Shown in pieces: positions 23,249 through 30,999 of a stretch of DNA of 46,730 bases (position 1 is its first letter; the number at the start of each line of letters is the position of its first letter). The stretch covers positions 1 through 46,730 of the forward strand of contig CAYUER010000005.1 in the NCBI GenBank assembly GCA_964443785.1, read 5' to 3'. The position numbers and the translations under genes were made by a program. Source of the DNA: CALMZN01 sp964443785. Lineage in GTDB: Bacteria; Patescibacteriota; Patescibacteriia; UBA1558; GWA2-36-10. The notes beneath the pieces were generated by a model. The model ran no database searches, was not told the origin of the DNA, and was given only the letters and a program-made list of their open reading frames with translations.

Positions 23249-24910
23249 TTAGAACAAAATCAATAAAAACAGCAAGGCCATAAAACCGACTGTCGAGGCT
23301 ATAGTCTGTAAATGCTGTTTTCTAATCTCTATAAAAATATTGAGTAGTAGAGCCAAAAAAGCAACTACTAACATAATCTTATAATACCAAGTAGATAGAT
23401 CAAAAATAGGTTGGATATTGCTCGCTTCTGTATTTTTGATAAATAAATATTGACTGACATTACTCGGCTGATCCAACAAAACTTTTTGCCAAGCCAAATC
23501 TTGGGTAAGCATGTTGCCAGCCTGATCTCGAGCTACTAAAGTAGCTGGAACTACTAAATCAAAAAAATCATTACTCACATTCTCAATCAACCTATTGGCT
23601 GTCCATAGATTGGCATTGGCTACATCTTGTTTTAGTGGTATATCAAAACCATGATGCCTGACAAAAGCCGATTTAGTATCGGTACTCAAAATGGCTTCTA
23701 TCTTGATCAGGGCTTGATCATCTTGTGGCTTTACAGCCGAAATAAAGCTACGCGCTTCGTCCATGGCAGGACTTTGGGTATCGAGATTGACAATATACTC
23801 CACCGAATCACTCTTGAGCTTAGCAGCTATGGCTGTCAGACTGATTTTATTTTGCCCTTCAAAAAGTGATACAGGTAATTTAAAATTATTCTCTTTGACC
23901 GCAACTCTTTTTTGCTCCTGACCATTTACCAGCAAGATAATATTTTCTGCCTCTGGAGCAGAAATTTCTAATTCTATAGTTTTTTGATTGCTTAATAAAT
24001 TATTAATGTTGGTCAATATAGTTGGTTGTGGTAAAGATTGAGGCACGATCACTGGAGTAGCTTTGTTGATACTTTTTTCAGCCAAAACTGCTGGCTCATC
24101 AGTATTGACTACAGCTACTTGATCTTGCTCTACTGGCAAGGTTGGCTCTACTGATGGTGGAGTTGTTTTTTGAAAACCAAACATTTGAGCTACCAATTTT
24201 GTATCAAAACCTTCATAATTACCAGAAATCATAGCTACCCCAATTTCATTAAAATCTGGGTCTACCAAATTTGAATAATGAGTCGGACTCAATTTCCAAG
24301 CAGCTACTACCTCAGCCGGACTAGAATATCCAATCGCTAAATTCTCACCAGCTACTTGATAGCTATAGCCCTTCAAGCTCAACCAATAACGCAAACCTTT
24401 ATTTTCTGGACTGACATGAGCAAAATATTGATTGACCACCATATCTTCAGCCTTGGCCAAAGCAGCTGATTGCAAAACTTCGTTTTCTCTTAAAATTTCC
24501 AAGCCCAAAGACTGACGCACATTATTGGTCAGAGATACTATTTCTTTACTTTCCGCTTTCAAAATATCCGGAGTCAACCAAGCTGTAGCTGGAAAAACCA
24601 AAGCAACAGCTATAACAAAAATTTTGATCGCTACCGCACTGAGAGAATAAAAAAATAAACGCTTGGGTTTGAGGATGTGCGGTTTAAAATTATTGTTTTG
24701 GTTGGGGATAAAAAAATCTTTCATAAACACACCATTAATAGAATCCAAATTTAACTTTGCTCTTTGATAATCTGTAAAACCATCATGTCCAGATTCAACA
24801 TCCAAGGGATCAGAATGATAGACAAAAATCTCATCATAATCTGATAAGCCATCACCATCACTATCTCGATGTTTTAGATCCTCAAAATCGCTAATTTTTC
24901 TTCTGGGCAT
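23249..24910 (-). CDS. Membrane protein with calcium-loop N-terminus and CAP (SCP-like) domain
   Basis: 553 residues. The N-terminus carries thrombospondin-type-3-like acidic loops (DSDGDGLSDYDE at 16-27; a weaker second at about 38-50). A membrane helix (about 88-110) follows, then a CAP domain (about 125-245) with LTNNVRQSLGLEIL, YFAHVSPE, the AGENLAIGY motif and THYSNLVDPDFNEIGV; His164, Glu189 and His211 correspond to the family site. Beta-rich modules fill 280-490, and two helices end the protein (about 505-553). CAP proteins are secreted and are linked to adhesion, lipid binding or killing in different organisms. The acidic loops before the first helix would be cytoplasmic unless topology is unusual, which is odd for calcium loops. 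Confidence 0.78.
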   Translation of the reverse strand: MPRRKISDFEDLKHRDSDGDGLSDYDEIFVYHSDPLDVESGHDGFTDYQRAKLNLDSINGVFMKDFFIPNQNNNFKPHILKPKRLFFYSLSAVAIKIFVIAVALVFPATAWLTPDILKAESKEIVSLTNNVRQSLGLEILRENEVLQSAALAKAEDMVVNQYFAHVSPENKGLRYWLSLKGYSYQVAGENLAIGYSSPAEVVAAWKLSPTHYSNLVDPDFNEIGVAMISGNYEGFDTKLVAQMFGFQKTTPPSVEPTLPVEQDQVAVVNTDEPAVLAEKSINKATPVIVPQSLPQPTILTNINNLLSNQKTIELEISAPEAENIILLVNGQEQKRVAVKENNFKLPVSLFEGQNKISLTAIAAKLKSDSVEYIVNLDTQSPAMDEARSFISAVKPQDDQALIKIEAILSTDTKSAFVRHHGFDIPLKQDVANANLWTANRLIENVSNDFFDLVVPATLVARDQAGNMLTQDLAWQKVLLDQPSNVSQYLFIKNTEASNIQPIFDLSTWYYKIMLVVAFLALLLNIFIEIRKQHLQTIASTVGFMALLFLLILF

Positions 24911-25000
24911 TATTTTTTACTAAACAATATAATATAACACTTTAACAAAAAATAGTCAATATATATAATATATTATAGCATATTTAGTATTTTTTTTAAA

Positions 25001-25025
25001 TAAAACAAAAAAGCCCACAAGGGCT
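25001..25025 (-). terminator. Rho-independent terminator after tRNA-Thr(GGT)
   Basis: On the minus strand AGCCC, a TTGT loop and GGGCT, followed by a T run, seven bases after the tRNA 3' end. Confidence 0.85.
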
Positions 25026-25031
25026 AATAAA

Positions 25032-25107
25032 TGGAGCCGTCGCGCGGGCTTGAACCGCGGACCCCCACCTTACCATGGTGGTGCTCTACCAACTGAGCTA
25101 CGACGGC
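25032..25107 (-). tRNA. tRNA-Thr (anticodon GGT)
   Basis: 76 bases on the minus strand with a complete cloverleaf: acceptor GCCGTCG pairs CGACGGC, D-arm GCTC/GAGC, anticodon stem CCACC/GGTGG with loop ATGGTAA, T-loop TTCAAGC. The 3' CCA is encoded. It is paired with tRNA-Tyr upstream and followed by a terminator. Confidence 0.95.
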
Positions 25108-25128
25108 TAGAATTAAATTAAACTATGA

Positions 25129-25214
25129 TGGTGGGCCGGGAGGGATTCGAACCCCCGAAGGCTGATGCCAACAGATTTACAGTCTGTCCCGGTTGACCAC
25201 TTCGGTACCGACCC
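25129..25214 (-). tRNA. tRNA-Tyr (anticodon GTA)
   Basis: 86 bases on the minus strand. Acceptor GGGTCGG pairs CCGGCCC, the anticodon arm is CAGA-CTGTAAA-TCTG type with GTA, a long class II variable arm is present as expected for bacterial tRNA-Tyr, T-loop is GGTTCGAATCC, and the 3' CCA is encoded. It lies 20 bases after the TPR gene and probably shares its transcript. Confidence 0.95.
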
Positions 25215-25233
25215 ACGATATTAAACGCAAACA

Positions 25234-26121
25234 CTACGACAAACTATCAATCTTATTATTAAAATCAATAATTTTATTGTTTTCTGGATTGACTGTTTTT
25301 AGCTGCTCCAGATAATCAAGAGCCAAAGCCCGATCTCGGATAATTATACAAAGATTTATCAAAAAGTCAAGAATTTTTGGATTGTTTGGTGCCAAAATAT
25401 AAGCACGCTGAGCTGTTTGTAGAGCTTTTTCTTTTTCATCAAGCTCCAAATAAACTTCTGCTAAATTTAAAAAATATAAATAATTATCGTCTGATAATGA
25501 AATAGAACGCAAATAATCTTCTTCGGCCTGCTTCAAATTGCCACGCTCTTTGGCAATATCAGCCAATGAAAAATAAACACTGGAATCGGCCTCATGAGTC
25601 AAGCGCAATAAATATTCTAAAGTCTCTTTAGCTTCATCATATTGTTTTCGCGCTCTATAAAGCTCGACCAAAAGCTTGTAAGCCTCGACATTGTGCTCAT
25701 CCAGAGACAAACAATCAATCAACTGATCTTCCGCTTTTTGGTAATCTTCATTGTTGAGCAATTGTCGAGCTTCAATCAACATAGCATCCAAAGTCTGTGA
25801 TTTATCCACAGCAGCACTGAGTTGTTTTTCACCCTTTCTTTTGAGCTCATGTTCAAATGAGCGTAAACGTTGATAATAATTTTTAAAATGTAAATTTAAT
25901 TGATCATTGATCGGCTCCAATGTTTTTTTTAATCTATTGGACAAATCCTGACCAGTACGCGCCAAACGGCTACGCAAAATCACCTGCTTCTGCCTTTCGG
26001 CTTTTACTTCTGGTAAATTATTAACATTAATATTGGACAGATGTGGAGCTTTGCGCCACAAAATCTGCCCGATAAAAAACCCAGAAATAATAATAAATGC
26101 TATCAGTAAAAAATCTAACAT
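25234..26121 (-). CDS. Membrane-anchored TPR protein
   Basis: 295 residues. An N-terminal membrane helix (about 3-22) is followed by a basic coiled-coil stretch (about 40-110) and four to five tetratricopeptide repeats (about 112-285: YQKAEDQLIDCLSLDEHNVEAYKLL, YDEAKETLEYLLRL, LKQAEEDYLRSISL, EKALQTAQRAYILAPNNPKIL, ALDYLEQLKTVNPENNKII). TPR proteins scaffold protein complexes; the partner cannot be deduced. It starts one base after the fba stop codon and is followed by the tRNA-Tyr/tRNA-Thr pair. Confidence 0.85.
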   Translation of the reverse strand: MLDFLLIAFIIISGFFIGQILWRKAPHLSNINVNNLPEVKAERQKQVILRSRLARTGQDLSNRLKKTLEPINDQLNLHFKNYYQRLRSFEHELKRKGEKQLSAAVDKSQTLDAMLIEARQLLNNEDYQKAEDQLIDCLSLDEHNVEAYKLLVELYRARKQYDEAKETLEYLLRLTHEADSSVYFSLADIAKERGNLKQAEEDYLRSISLSDDNYLYFLNLAEVYLELDEKEKALQTAQRAYILAPNNPKILDFLINLCIIIRDRALALDYLEQLKTVNPENNKIIDFNNKIDSLS

Positions 26122-26122
26122 A

Positions 26123-26992
26123 TTATGCCTTATTGGCGCTACCCAAAATTTTTATAATCCTCTCTGCTTCTGCCTGCATGGCATCAATACTAGGCGTCAA
26201 AATAGCTCGGGGGTCAATCATACCCTTTTCATGATTCATACCCTTCCACAAAGCTTTTTTGAAGGCTAGACGCAAATTGGTATCAATATTGACTATACGA
26301 ATACCATTGGACACAGCCATCTTCAAATCTCTTGGTGGCAAACCAGAAGCGCCATGCAATACCAAGGGAATTTTTACCAAAGAATAAATCTCTTTGAGTC
26401 TGACTTGATCAACTTTTTCTACACCCACAAAACGTCCATGAATAGTGCCGACTGAAATAGCTAAAGTGTCTACTTTGGTCAATTTGACAAACTGCTTGGC
26501 TTGCCCTGGATCAGTCATCAACTCCTCCATATTGATCTCTCCCTTTTCCAAGCGCACTAAACCCTCTTTACCTAAAATGGAGCCCAACTCTGCTTGGACG
26601 AGACAATGAGCTTTTTTGCCCAATTTTTGGACTTTTTGACTCAAACGGACATTAGTAGAAAAGTCTTTTTCTGAGGCGTCAATATGAACAGAAGAGTAGC
26701 CTATTTTAATACATTCTTGGATAATTGACAAGTCTTTACCATGATCAAGATGAATAGCCACTGGTACTTTGACCGCTACAGTTTCCGCTACATTTCTAAT
26801 CAGATTATAAAGGGTCGGCAAGTTGGAATACTTGATGGCTGACTCTGAAGTCTGGATAATGACTGGTGCCTTGAGCTTAGCAGCTGCTCGAGCAATAGCC
26901 AAAGTAATCTCTAGATTTGAAGTATTGAAAGCGCCGATAGCATAGCCACCTTTTTGAGCCTTGGCTAGCATCTCCTGAAAAGATTTGATCAT
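26123..26992 (-). CDS. fba: Class II fructose-bisphosphate aldolase
   Basis: Zinc-dependent aldolase of glycolysis and gluconeogenesis, splitting fructose 1,6-bisphosphate to DHAP and glyceraldehyde 3-phosphate. The 289-residue barrel has the catalytic Asp83 and zinc ligand His84 in AIHLDHGKD, the second metal segment SVHIDASEKDF, the later zinc histidines in VGTIHGRFVG and LVLHGASGLP, and the phosphate-binding GIRIVNIDTNLR. The related tagatose-bisphosphate aldolases share these motifs, but the tpiA gene 51 bases upstream supports the glycolytic enzyme. This pair gives the cell the middle part of glycolysis. Confidence 0.92.
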   Translation of the reverse strand: MIKSFQEMLAKAQKGGYAIGAFNTSNLEITLAIARAAAKLKAPVIIQTSESAIKYSNLPTLYNLIRNVAETVAVKVPVAIHLDHGKDLSIIQECIKIGYSSVHIDASEKDFSTNVRLSQKVQKLGKKAHCLVQAELGSILGKEGLVRLEKGEINMEELMTDPGQAKQFVKLTKVDTLAISVGTIHGRFVGVEKVDQVRLKEIYSLVKIPLVLHGASGLPPRDLKMAVSNGIRIVNIDTNLRLAFKKALWKGMNHEKGMIDPRAILTPSIDAMQAEAERIIKILGSANKA

Positions 26993-27043
26993 TTTTTTAT
27001 TTTTACCCTGTTAAATAATATTTTTAAACCAAAAATATTAAAT

Positions 27044-27808
27044 TTAATTATTTAATTTTTTGATAATCGCCAAAAAACCATCCGCTACTAAGCTAGCATT
27101 GCCAACCAAAGCACCGTGAATATTTTTTAATCCAATAAAATCATCAATGTTTTGAGCACTGACACTGCCACCATAAATGACACCGCAATATTTTTCGTCA
27201 TGACCTGGCAGACTATCCAGCAAACTCTGCTCTATGATAGAAGCCGCATAAAAAGCATCAGCACTACCAATGGCCTGACCAGTACCAATCACCCACACAG
27301 GCTCATAGGCAATGATGATGCGCTGATCTTTTTTGGCTTCGATATTTTTGAGAGCCTCATAAACTTGGTGCATGATCACTAGATCTTTTTGGCCTTCTTT
27401 GCGCTCTTCAAAAGTTTCACCCACACAAATCACTGGGGTCAAACCTTGTTCCAAAGCGGCTTTGACTTTTTTATTGATCATTTCATCACTTTCTCCCAAA
27501 GCCCGCCTTTCGGAGTGTCCAATGATTACATATTCACAACCAATTTCTTTGATCTGCTTCATGGAAACCTGGCTAGTAAAAGCTCCCTTTTCCTCATAAA
27601 AGGCGTCCTGCGCACCCAAAGATATCTTACTATCTTTGACAATCTCTGCTACAGAAGCTAGAGAAAGAAAATCCGGACATAATACAATTTTTAAATCTTT
27701 ATCAATCTTTTCTTTATTTAATAATTTTTTGAGCTCAGTCGCCTGCCTGACTGCCTGATCCTGATCGAGCTGCATTTTCCAATTGGCTATCAAATATTTT
27801 TCTAACAT
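27044..27808 (-). CDS. tpiA: Triose-phosphate isomerase
   Basis: Interconverts DHAP and glyceraldehyde 3-phosphate in glycolysis. The 254-residue TIM barrel is complete: Lys11 in ANWKM, electrophile His98 in IIGHSERR, catalytic base Glu169 in IAYEPVWVIGTGQ (loop 6 next to it) and the phosphate-binding IYGGSV. The usual Asn of the NWKxN motif is not in its standard position (NWKMQL), a small variation. It lies just upstream of fba on the same strand, so one glycolytic transcript is likely. Confidence 0.95.
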   Translation of the reverse strand: MLEKYLIANWKMQLDQDQAVRQATELKKLLNKEKIDKDLKIVLCPDFLSLASVAEIVKDSKISLGAQDAFYEEKGAFTSQVSMKQIKEIGCEYVIIGHSERRALGESDEMINKKVKAALEQGLTPVICVGETFEERKEGQKDLVIMHQVYEALKNIEAKKDQRIIIAYEPVWVIGTGQAIGSADAFYAASIIEQSLLDSLPGHDEKYCGVIYGGSVSAQNIDDFIGLKNIHGALVGNASLVADGFLAIIKKLNN

Positions 27809-27865
27809 ATTATTTCTATTATCTTATATATCATATCATCTTTTAGACGATAATAAAATCAAGTC

Positions 27866-28789
27866 CTAAAACCACTCATAATTTTCAAAAACCCAGCCAC
27901 TCAATATTTTGGCATCTTGAAAACGATTTTCATGAGCAGTCGAGCCCAACACCACAGTCAATATTTCCTGCTCATCATCATTGGCCACCTCAACAACCAG
28001 ACAATAGCCAGCTGCTTCTATGTAGCCAGTCTTGCCAGCTTTGATATCCAAATAGCTACGCAATAAATTATTGGTACTCACTACTTTCTGACTACGACCT
28101 CCTTGGGTCACTAAGCTATAATTTTTTTGAATAACTGCTTTTTGAATCTCACTTTTGGCAAAAGCAGCCTGAGCCATTTTCAAAACATCCAAAGCTGTAG
28201 CTTGATTACCTGCGTCCAAGCCCGTAGGTTCGACAAAATGACTTTGTGACATCTTGAGCGCCAAAGCTTTATTGTTCATCTCTTTGACAAATTCTTCTTG
28301 ACTCAAGCCCGTGCTTCTAGCGAGAGCTTTGGCTGTATTATTATCCGAGGCTACCAAAGTGACATTGAATAAATCACGCACTGTCACAGACTCTCCTCGC
28401 AAAATATTTGGCTGAATTTCACTAGTCTCATCCTGCTGCTCCATACTGATCACTTGATCCCAACCAGGGTTGTGATCCAAAAAAACCAAAACCGTCATTA
28501 ATTTGGTAATACTAGCTAACGACCTGACTTGATCAGCATTTTTTTGCCAAAGCACCAAAGAAGTTTCTTTGTCCATCACAGCAGCTGCTTGGGCAGTAAT
28601 CTTTACACCCCAAGAGTTGTTATCAATTTTGTGTGGTATAATCTTTTTTTCTTCTAAACGCTGATCACTAATAGCTACTTTTTGTTGCTCATCAATATTT
28701 TCTACTTTGATTTGTGGTAAATTATAAAAATTTTGGACAGTCAAATTCCAAGATAATAACACCGCTGCTAAAGTCACCCAAACATTCAT
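27866..28789 (-). CDS. D-alanyl-D-alanine carboxypeptidase (PBP5-like, S11)
   Basis: Trims the terminal D-Ala from peptidoglycan stem peptides outside the membrane. The 307-residue protein has an N-terminal signal or anchor (about 1-20) and all three penicillin-binding motifs: SITK (Ser93, Lys96), SDN (148-150) and KTG (253-255). It stops soon after the catalytic domain and lacks the beta-rich C-terminal domain and amphipathic membrane helix of classical DacA, so the N-terminal segment probably holds it at the membrane. It follows scpA, scpB and an rluB-like gene, a grouping also known around dacB in Firmicutes. Confidence 0.9.
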   Translation of the reverse strand: MNVWVTLAAVLLSWNLTVQNFYNLPQIKVENIDEQQKVAISDQRLEEKKIIPHKIDNNSWGVKITAQAAAVMDKETSLVLWQKNADQVRSLASITKLMTVLVFLDHNPGWDQVISMEQQDETSEIQPNILRGESVTVRDLFNVTLVASDNNTAKALARSTGLSQEEFVKEMNNKALALKMSQSHFVEPTGLDAGNQATALDVLKMAQAAFAKSEIQKAVIQKNYSLVTQGGRSQKVVSTNNLLRSYLDIKAGKTGYIEAAGYCLVVEVANDDEQEILTVVLGSTAHENRFQDAKILSGWVFENYEWF

Positions 28790-28821
28790 CCGGTTAGAAA
28801 TTTAGATAATTAAATCCGCCT

Positions 28822-29526
28822 TTAGATAATATCATTTTTGCTAATCTGCCTATATTCACCAGGCATTAAATCACCCAAGACTAATTTTCCCTCTTTAATT
28901 CTTTCAAGTTTTACCACTCTATTGCCAATCTCCGCAATCATTCTTCTGATCTGCCTCTTCCATCCTTGATGCAGAGTAATTTCTAGAGTTTGTTCATCCA
29001 ATAGCTTGATGCTGTCAGCTTGAGCCAAACCCTCCTCTAGCTCTACTCCACTTCGCAAAATTTTGACATCTTGTGTATTGATTTTTTTACTCAAAGTGAC
29101 TCGATAAGTTTTTTGACTTTCGTAGCGAGGATGCGTTAATTGATTGGTCAGCTCACCATCATTGGTCAAAATCAATAAACCGCAAGAATCTTTGTCCAAT
29201 CTTCCTACTGGCCAAATTTTTTCTCTAGCTGGCACCAGATCAGTCACTTTGTGCTGATTGTGAGTATCAAACAAAGAGCATATATAACCAACCGGTTTAT
29301 TCAATAAATAATACACTTTATTTTCTGCTGCAATTTTATGACCATTGACCTCCACTATATCAGTACTAGGATCGACAGTAGTGGCCACATTTTTTTCTAC
29401 TACGCCATTTACTTTGACTTGACCAGCCAATACCAAAAGCTCTGATTTGCGTCTAGAAGCAATACCAGCTTGTGATAAATATTTAGCCAATCTCTGCTTG
29501 ATCACTGTTGTCTGCTTTTTCATCAT
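28822..29526 (-). CDS. rRNA pseudouridine synthase, RsuA/RluB family
   Basis: Converts a specific uridine of rRNA to pseudouridine. An S4 RNA-binding domain (about 8-65: RLAKYLSQAGIASRRKSELLVLAGQVKVNG) is followed by the synthase domain with YYLLNKPVGYICS and the catalytic Asp in WPVGRLDKDSCGLLILTNDG. Later TYRVTL and GWKRQIRRMIAEIGNRV complete the family. The frame reaches 29541, but the likely start is one of the two adjacent Met codons at 29526 or 29523; either overlaps scpB by about 40 bases. RluB (23S rRNA) is the best guess from synteny with scpAB, but RsuA cannot be excluded. Confidence 0.88.
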   Translation of the reverse strand: MMKKQTTVIKQRLAKYLSQAGIASRRKSELLVLAGQVKVNGVVEKNVATTVDPSTDIVEVNGHKIAAENKVYYLLNKPVGYICSLFDTHNQHKVTDLVPAREKIWPVGRLDKDSCGLLILTNDGELTNQLTHPRYESQKTYRVTLSKKINTQDVKILRSGVELEEGLAQADSIKLLDEQTLEITLHQGWKRQIRRMIAEIGNRVVKLERIKEGKLVLGDLMPGEYRQISKNDII

Positions 29527-30067
29527 TGTGATTATTTTCAATTAGCTTTTGCAGATTTTCATCGGAATTTAGTTTAGCAAAATCCGGTAATTCTTCTACA
29601 CTGTTTATACCCAAATGACGCAAAAAATCCATAGTCACACTATACAATGGCACTAGACTATCTTTATTTTCTTCCATCTCTATCAAACCTTTGATCAATA
29701 AATTGCGGATAATCATACTACAGTTGACTCCCCTGATTTGCTCCAATTCTTCTTTACTGATCGGCTGTCGATAAGCGATGATAGTCAAAGTCTCTAGAGC
29801 CGGACGACTGAGCTCACTGCTCAATTCTTCCTTAAAATACTTATACAAATCGTCAGCATTGGCTGGATTGGTAGTAAACTGAACTTTTTTACTATTGATC
29901 GCGATATGAATACCGCTTTCGGGTTGATCATATTTTTCAGCCAATTCTGCTATTGCTTTTTTAACTTCGTCATCTTCCACTGCCAAAAATTTTGCCAGCT
30001 CATCCATCGCCAGTGGTTTGCCACTGACCAACATAAGACTTTCAATGATTGATTTAATATTTTTCAT
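29483..30067 (-). CDS. scpB: Segregation and condensation protein B
   Basis: ScpB is the tandem winged-helix subunit that binds ScpA in the SMC condensin complex, needed for chromosome compaction and segregation. The 194-residue product begins MKNIKSIIESLMLVSGKPL, then EVKKAIAELAEKYD, the core SRPALETLTIIAYRQPISKEELEQIRGVNCSMIIRNLL and a Glu/Asp-rich C-terminus. I use the ATG at 30067, because the ten residues before it (from 30097) overlap scpA and lack family similarity. The start lies seven bases after the scpA stop. No smc gene is visible in the window. Confidence 0.92.
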   Translation of the reverse strand: MKNIKSIIESLMLVSGKPLAMDELAKFLAVEDDEVKKAIAELAEKYDQPESGIHIAINSKKVQFTTNPANADDLYKYFKEELSSELSRPALETLTIIAYRQPISKEELEQIRGVNCSMIIRNLLIKGLIEMEENKDSLVPLYSVTMDFLRHLGINSVEELPDFAKLNSDENLQKLIENNHNDEKADNSDQAEIG

Positions 30068-30074
30068 AAAAAAT

Positions 30075-30785
30075 TTATTTTTCTGATTTGACGACAATAT
30101 TTATTTCACCAAACATATTTTCTTGATCAGCTACTATTTCTCGTTGTTTGATGAGCTCTAGCATCGCCAAAAAACTAACAATAGTTTCCATTCTGTTATT
30201 TTTATCCGCCACTAGATGAGAAAATTTTATTTCCAGCTTATCTTTCATTAATTGCTTGAGGTGTGAAATTTTTTCACCAATGGAAATAGCTTTTTGCATC
30301 ACCACTTTTGGAATATTGACAAAACGCTCTATTTTATTCAAAACATCTGTAAAAATATTTTTCAAAGCTTCTTTATCAATATTGACTGGCGGTACAAACT
30401 CTTGCTTAACTGGTAATTTCATAGATTGTTGTCTAGACCAAGACTGCCTATGTTTGTCATTATAAAATTTATTAATATGTTTACTAGCCTCAAAATATTG
30501 ACGATAAATTTTCAATTGTTTCTCCAGAGAAGCACTATCATCTTCACTTTCCAAAGCTAGATCAGGTAAAAGATATTTTGATTTTATATAAATCAGCCGA
30601 GAAGCAATCAATAAAAAATCAGCCACCTCTTCGGAAACTAAATTATCAGACTCTTCAATAAAATTAAGATATTGATCGGTAATTTTAGCTAAAGATATCT
30701 CTGTAATCTGCAGTTTATTTTTTTCAATCAGCTGCAAGAGTAAATCCAAAGGACCTTCAAATTGTTCTAAGGCAATTTTGTGCAT
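30075..30785 (-). CDS. scpA: Segregation and condensation protein A
   Basis: ScpA is the kleisin that bridges the SMC heads in the bacterial condensin. The 236-residue protein has the diagnostic N-terminus (FEGPLDLLLQLIEKNKLQITEISLAKITDQYLNFI, read in two parts) and LLIASRLIYIKSKYLLP, followed by a variable acidic linker and the C-terminal winged helix (IVSFLAMLELIKQREIVADQ). It is the first gene of scpA-scpB-rluB-dacA. The start is 29 bases from a scaffold gap, so its promoter is missing. Confidence 0.93.
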   Translation of the reverse strand: MHKIALEQFEGPLDLLLQLIEKNKLQITEISLAKITDQYLNFIEESDNLVSEEVADFLLIASRLIYIKSKYLLPDLALESEDDSASLEKQLKIYRQYFEASKHINKFYNDKHRQSWSRQQSMKLPVKQEFVPPVNIDKEALKNIFTDVLNKIERFVNIPKVVMQKAISIGEKISHLKQLMKDKLEIKFSHLVADKNNRMETIVSFLAMLELIKQREIVADQENMFGEINIVVKSEK

Positions 30786-30814
30786 TATTTCTTCAAATTT
30801 CTGTGAATATTATA

Positions 30815-30914
30815 NNNNNNNNNNNNNNNNNNNNNNNNNNNNNNNNNNNNNNNNNNNNNNNNNNNNNNNNNNNNNNNNNNNNNNNNNNNNNNNNNNNNNN
30901 NNNNNNNNNNNNNN
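30815..30914. other. Assembly gap (100 N)
   Basis: Exactly 100 undetermined bases. The first known bases on the right (30915-30927) are a GC-rich imperfect palindrome, so a repeat may have broken the assembly. Linkage of aspS to scpA is not demonstrated. The remaining known bases, 30928-30999, contain no recognisable gene. Confidence 0.99.
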
Positions 30915-30999
30915 CTGCCACCGGCAGACCAGGTTTGGTATATATGAGATGTTCCGTGAAGACAATATAATGATAAAACTATTTGGGAAAAATAACAAG

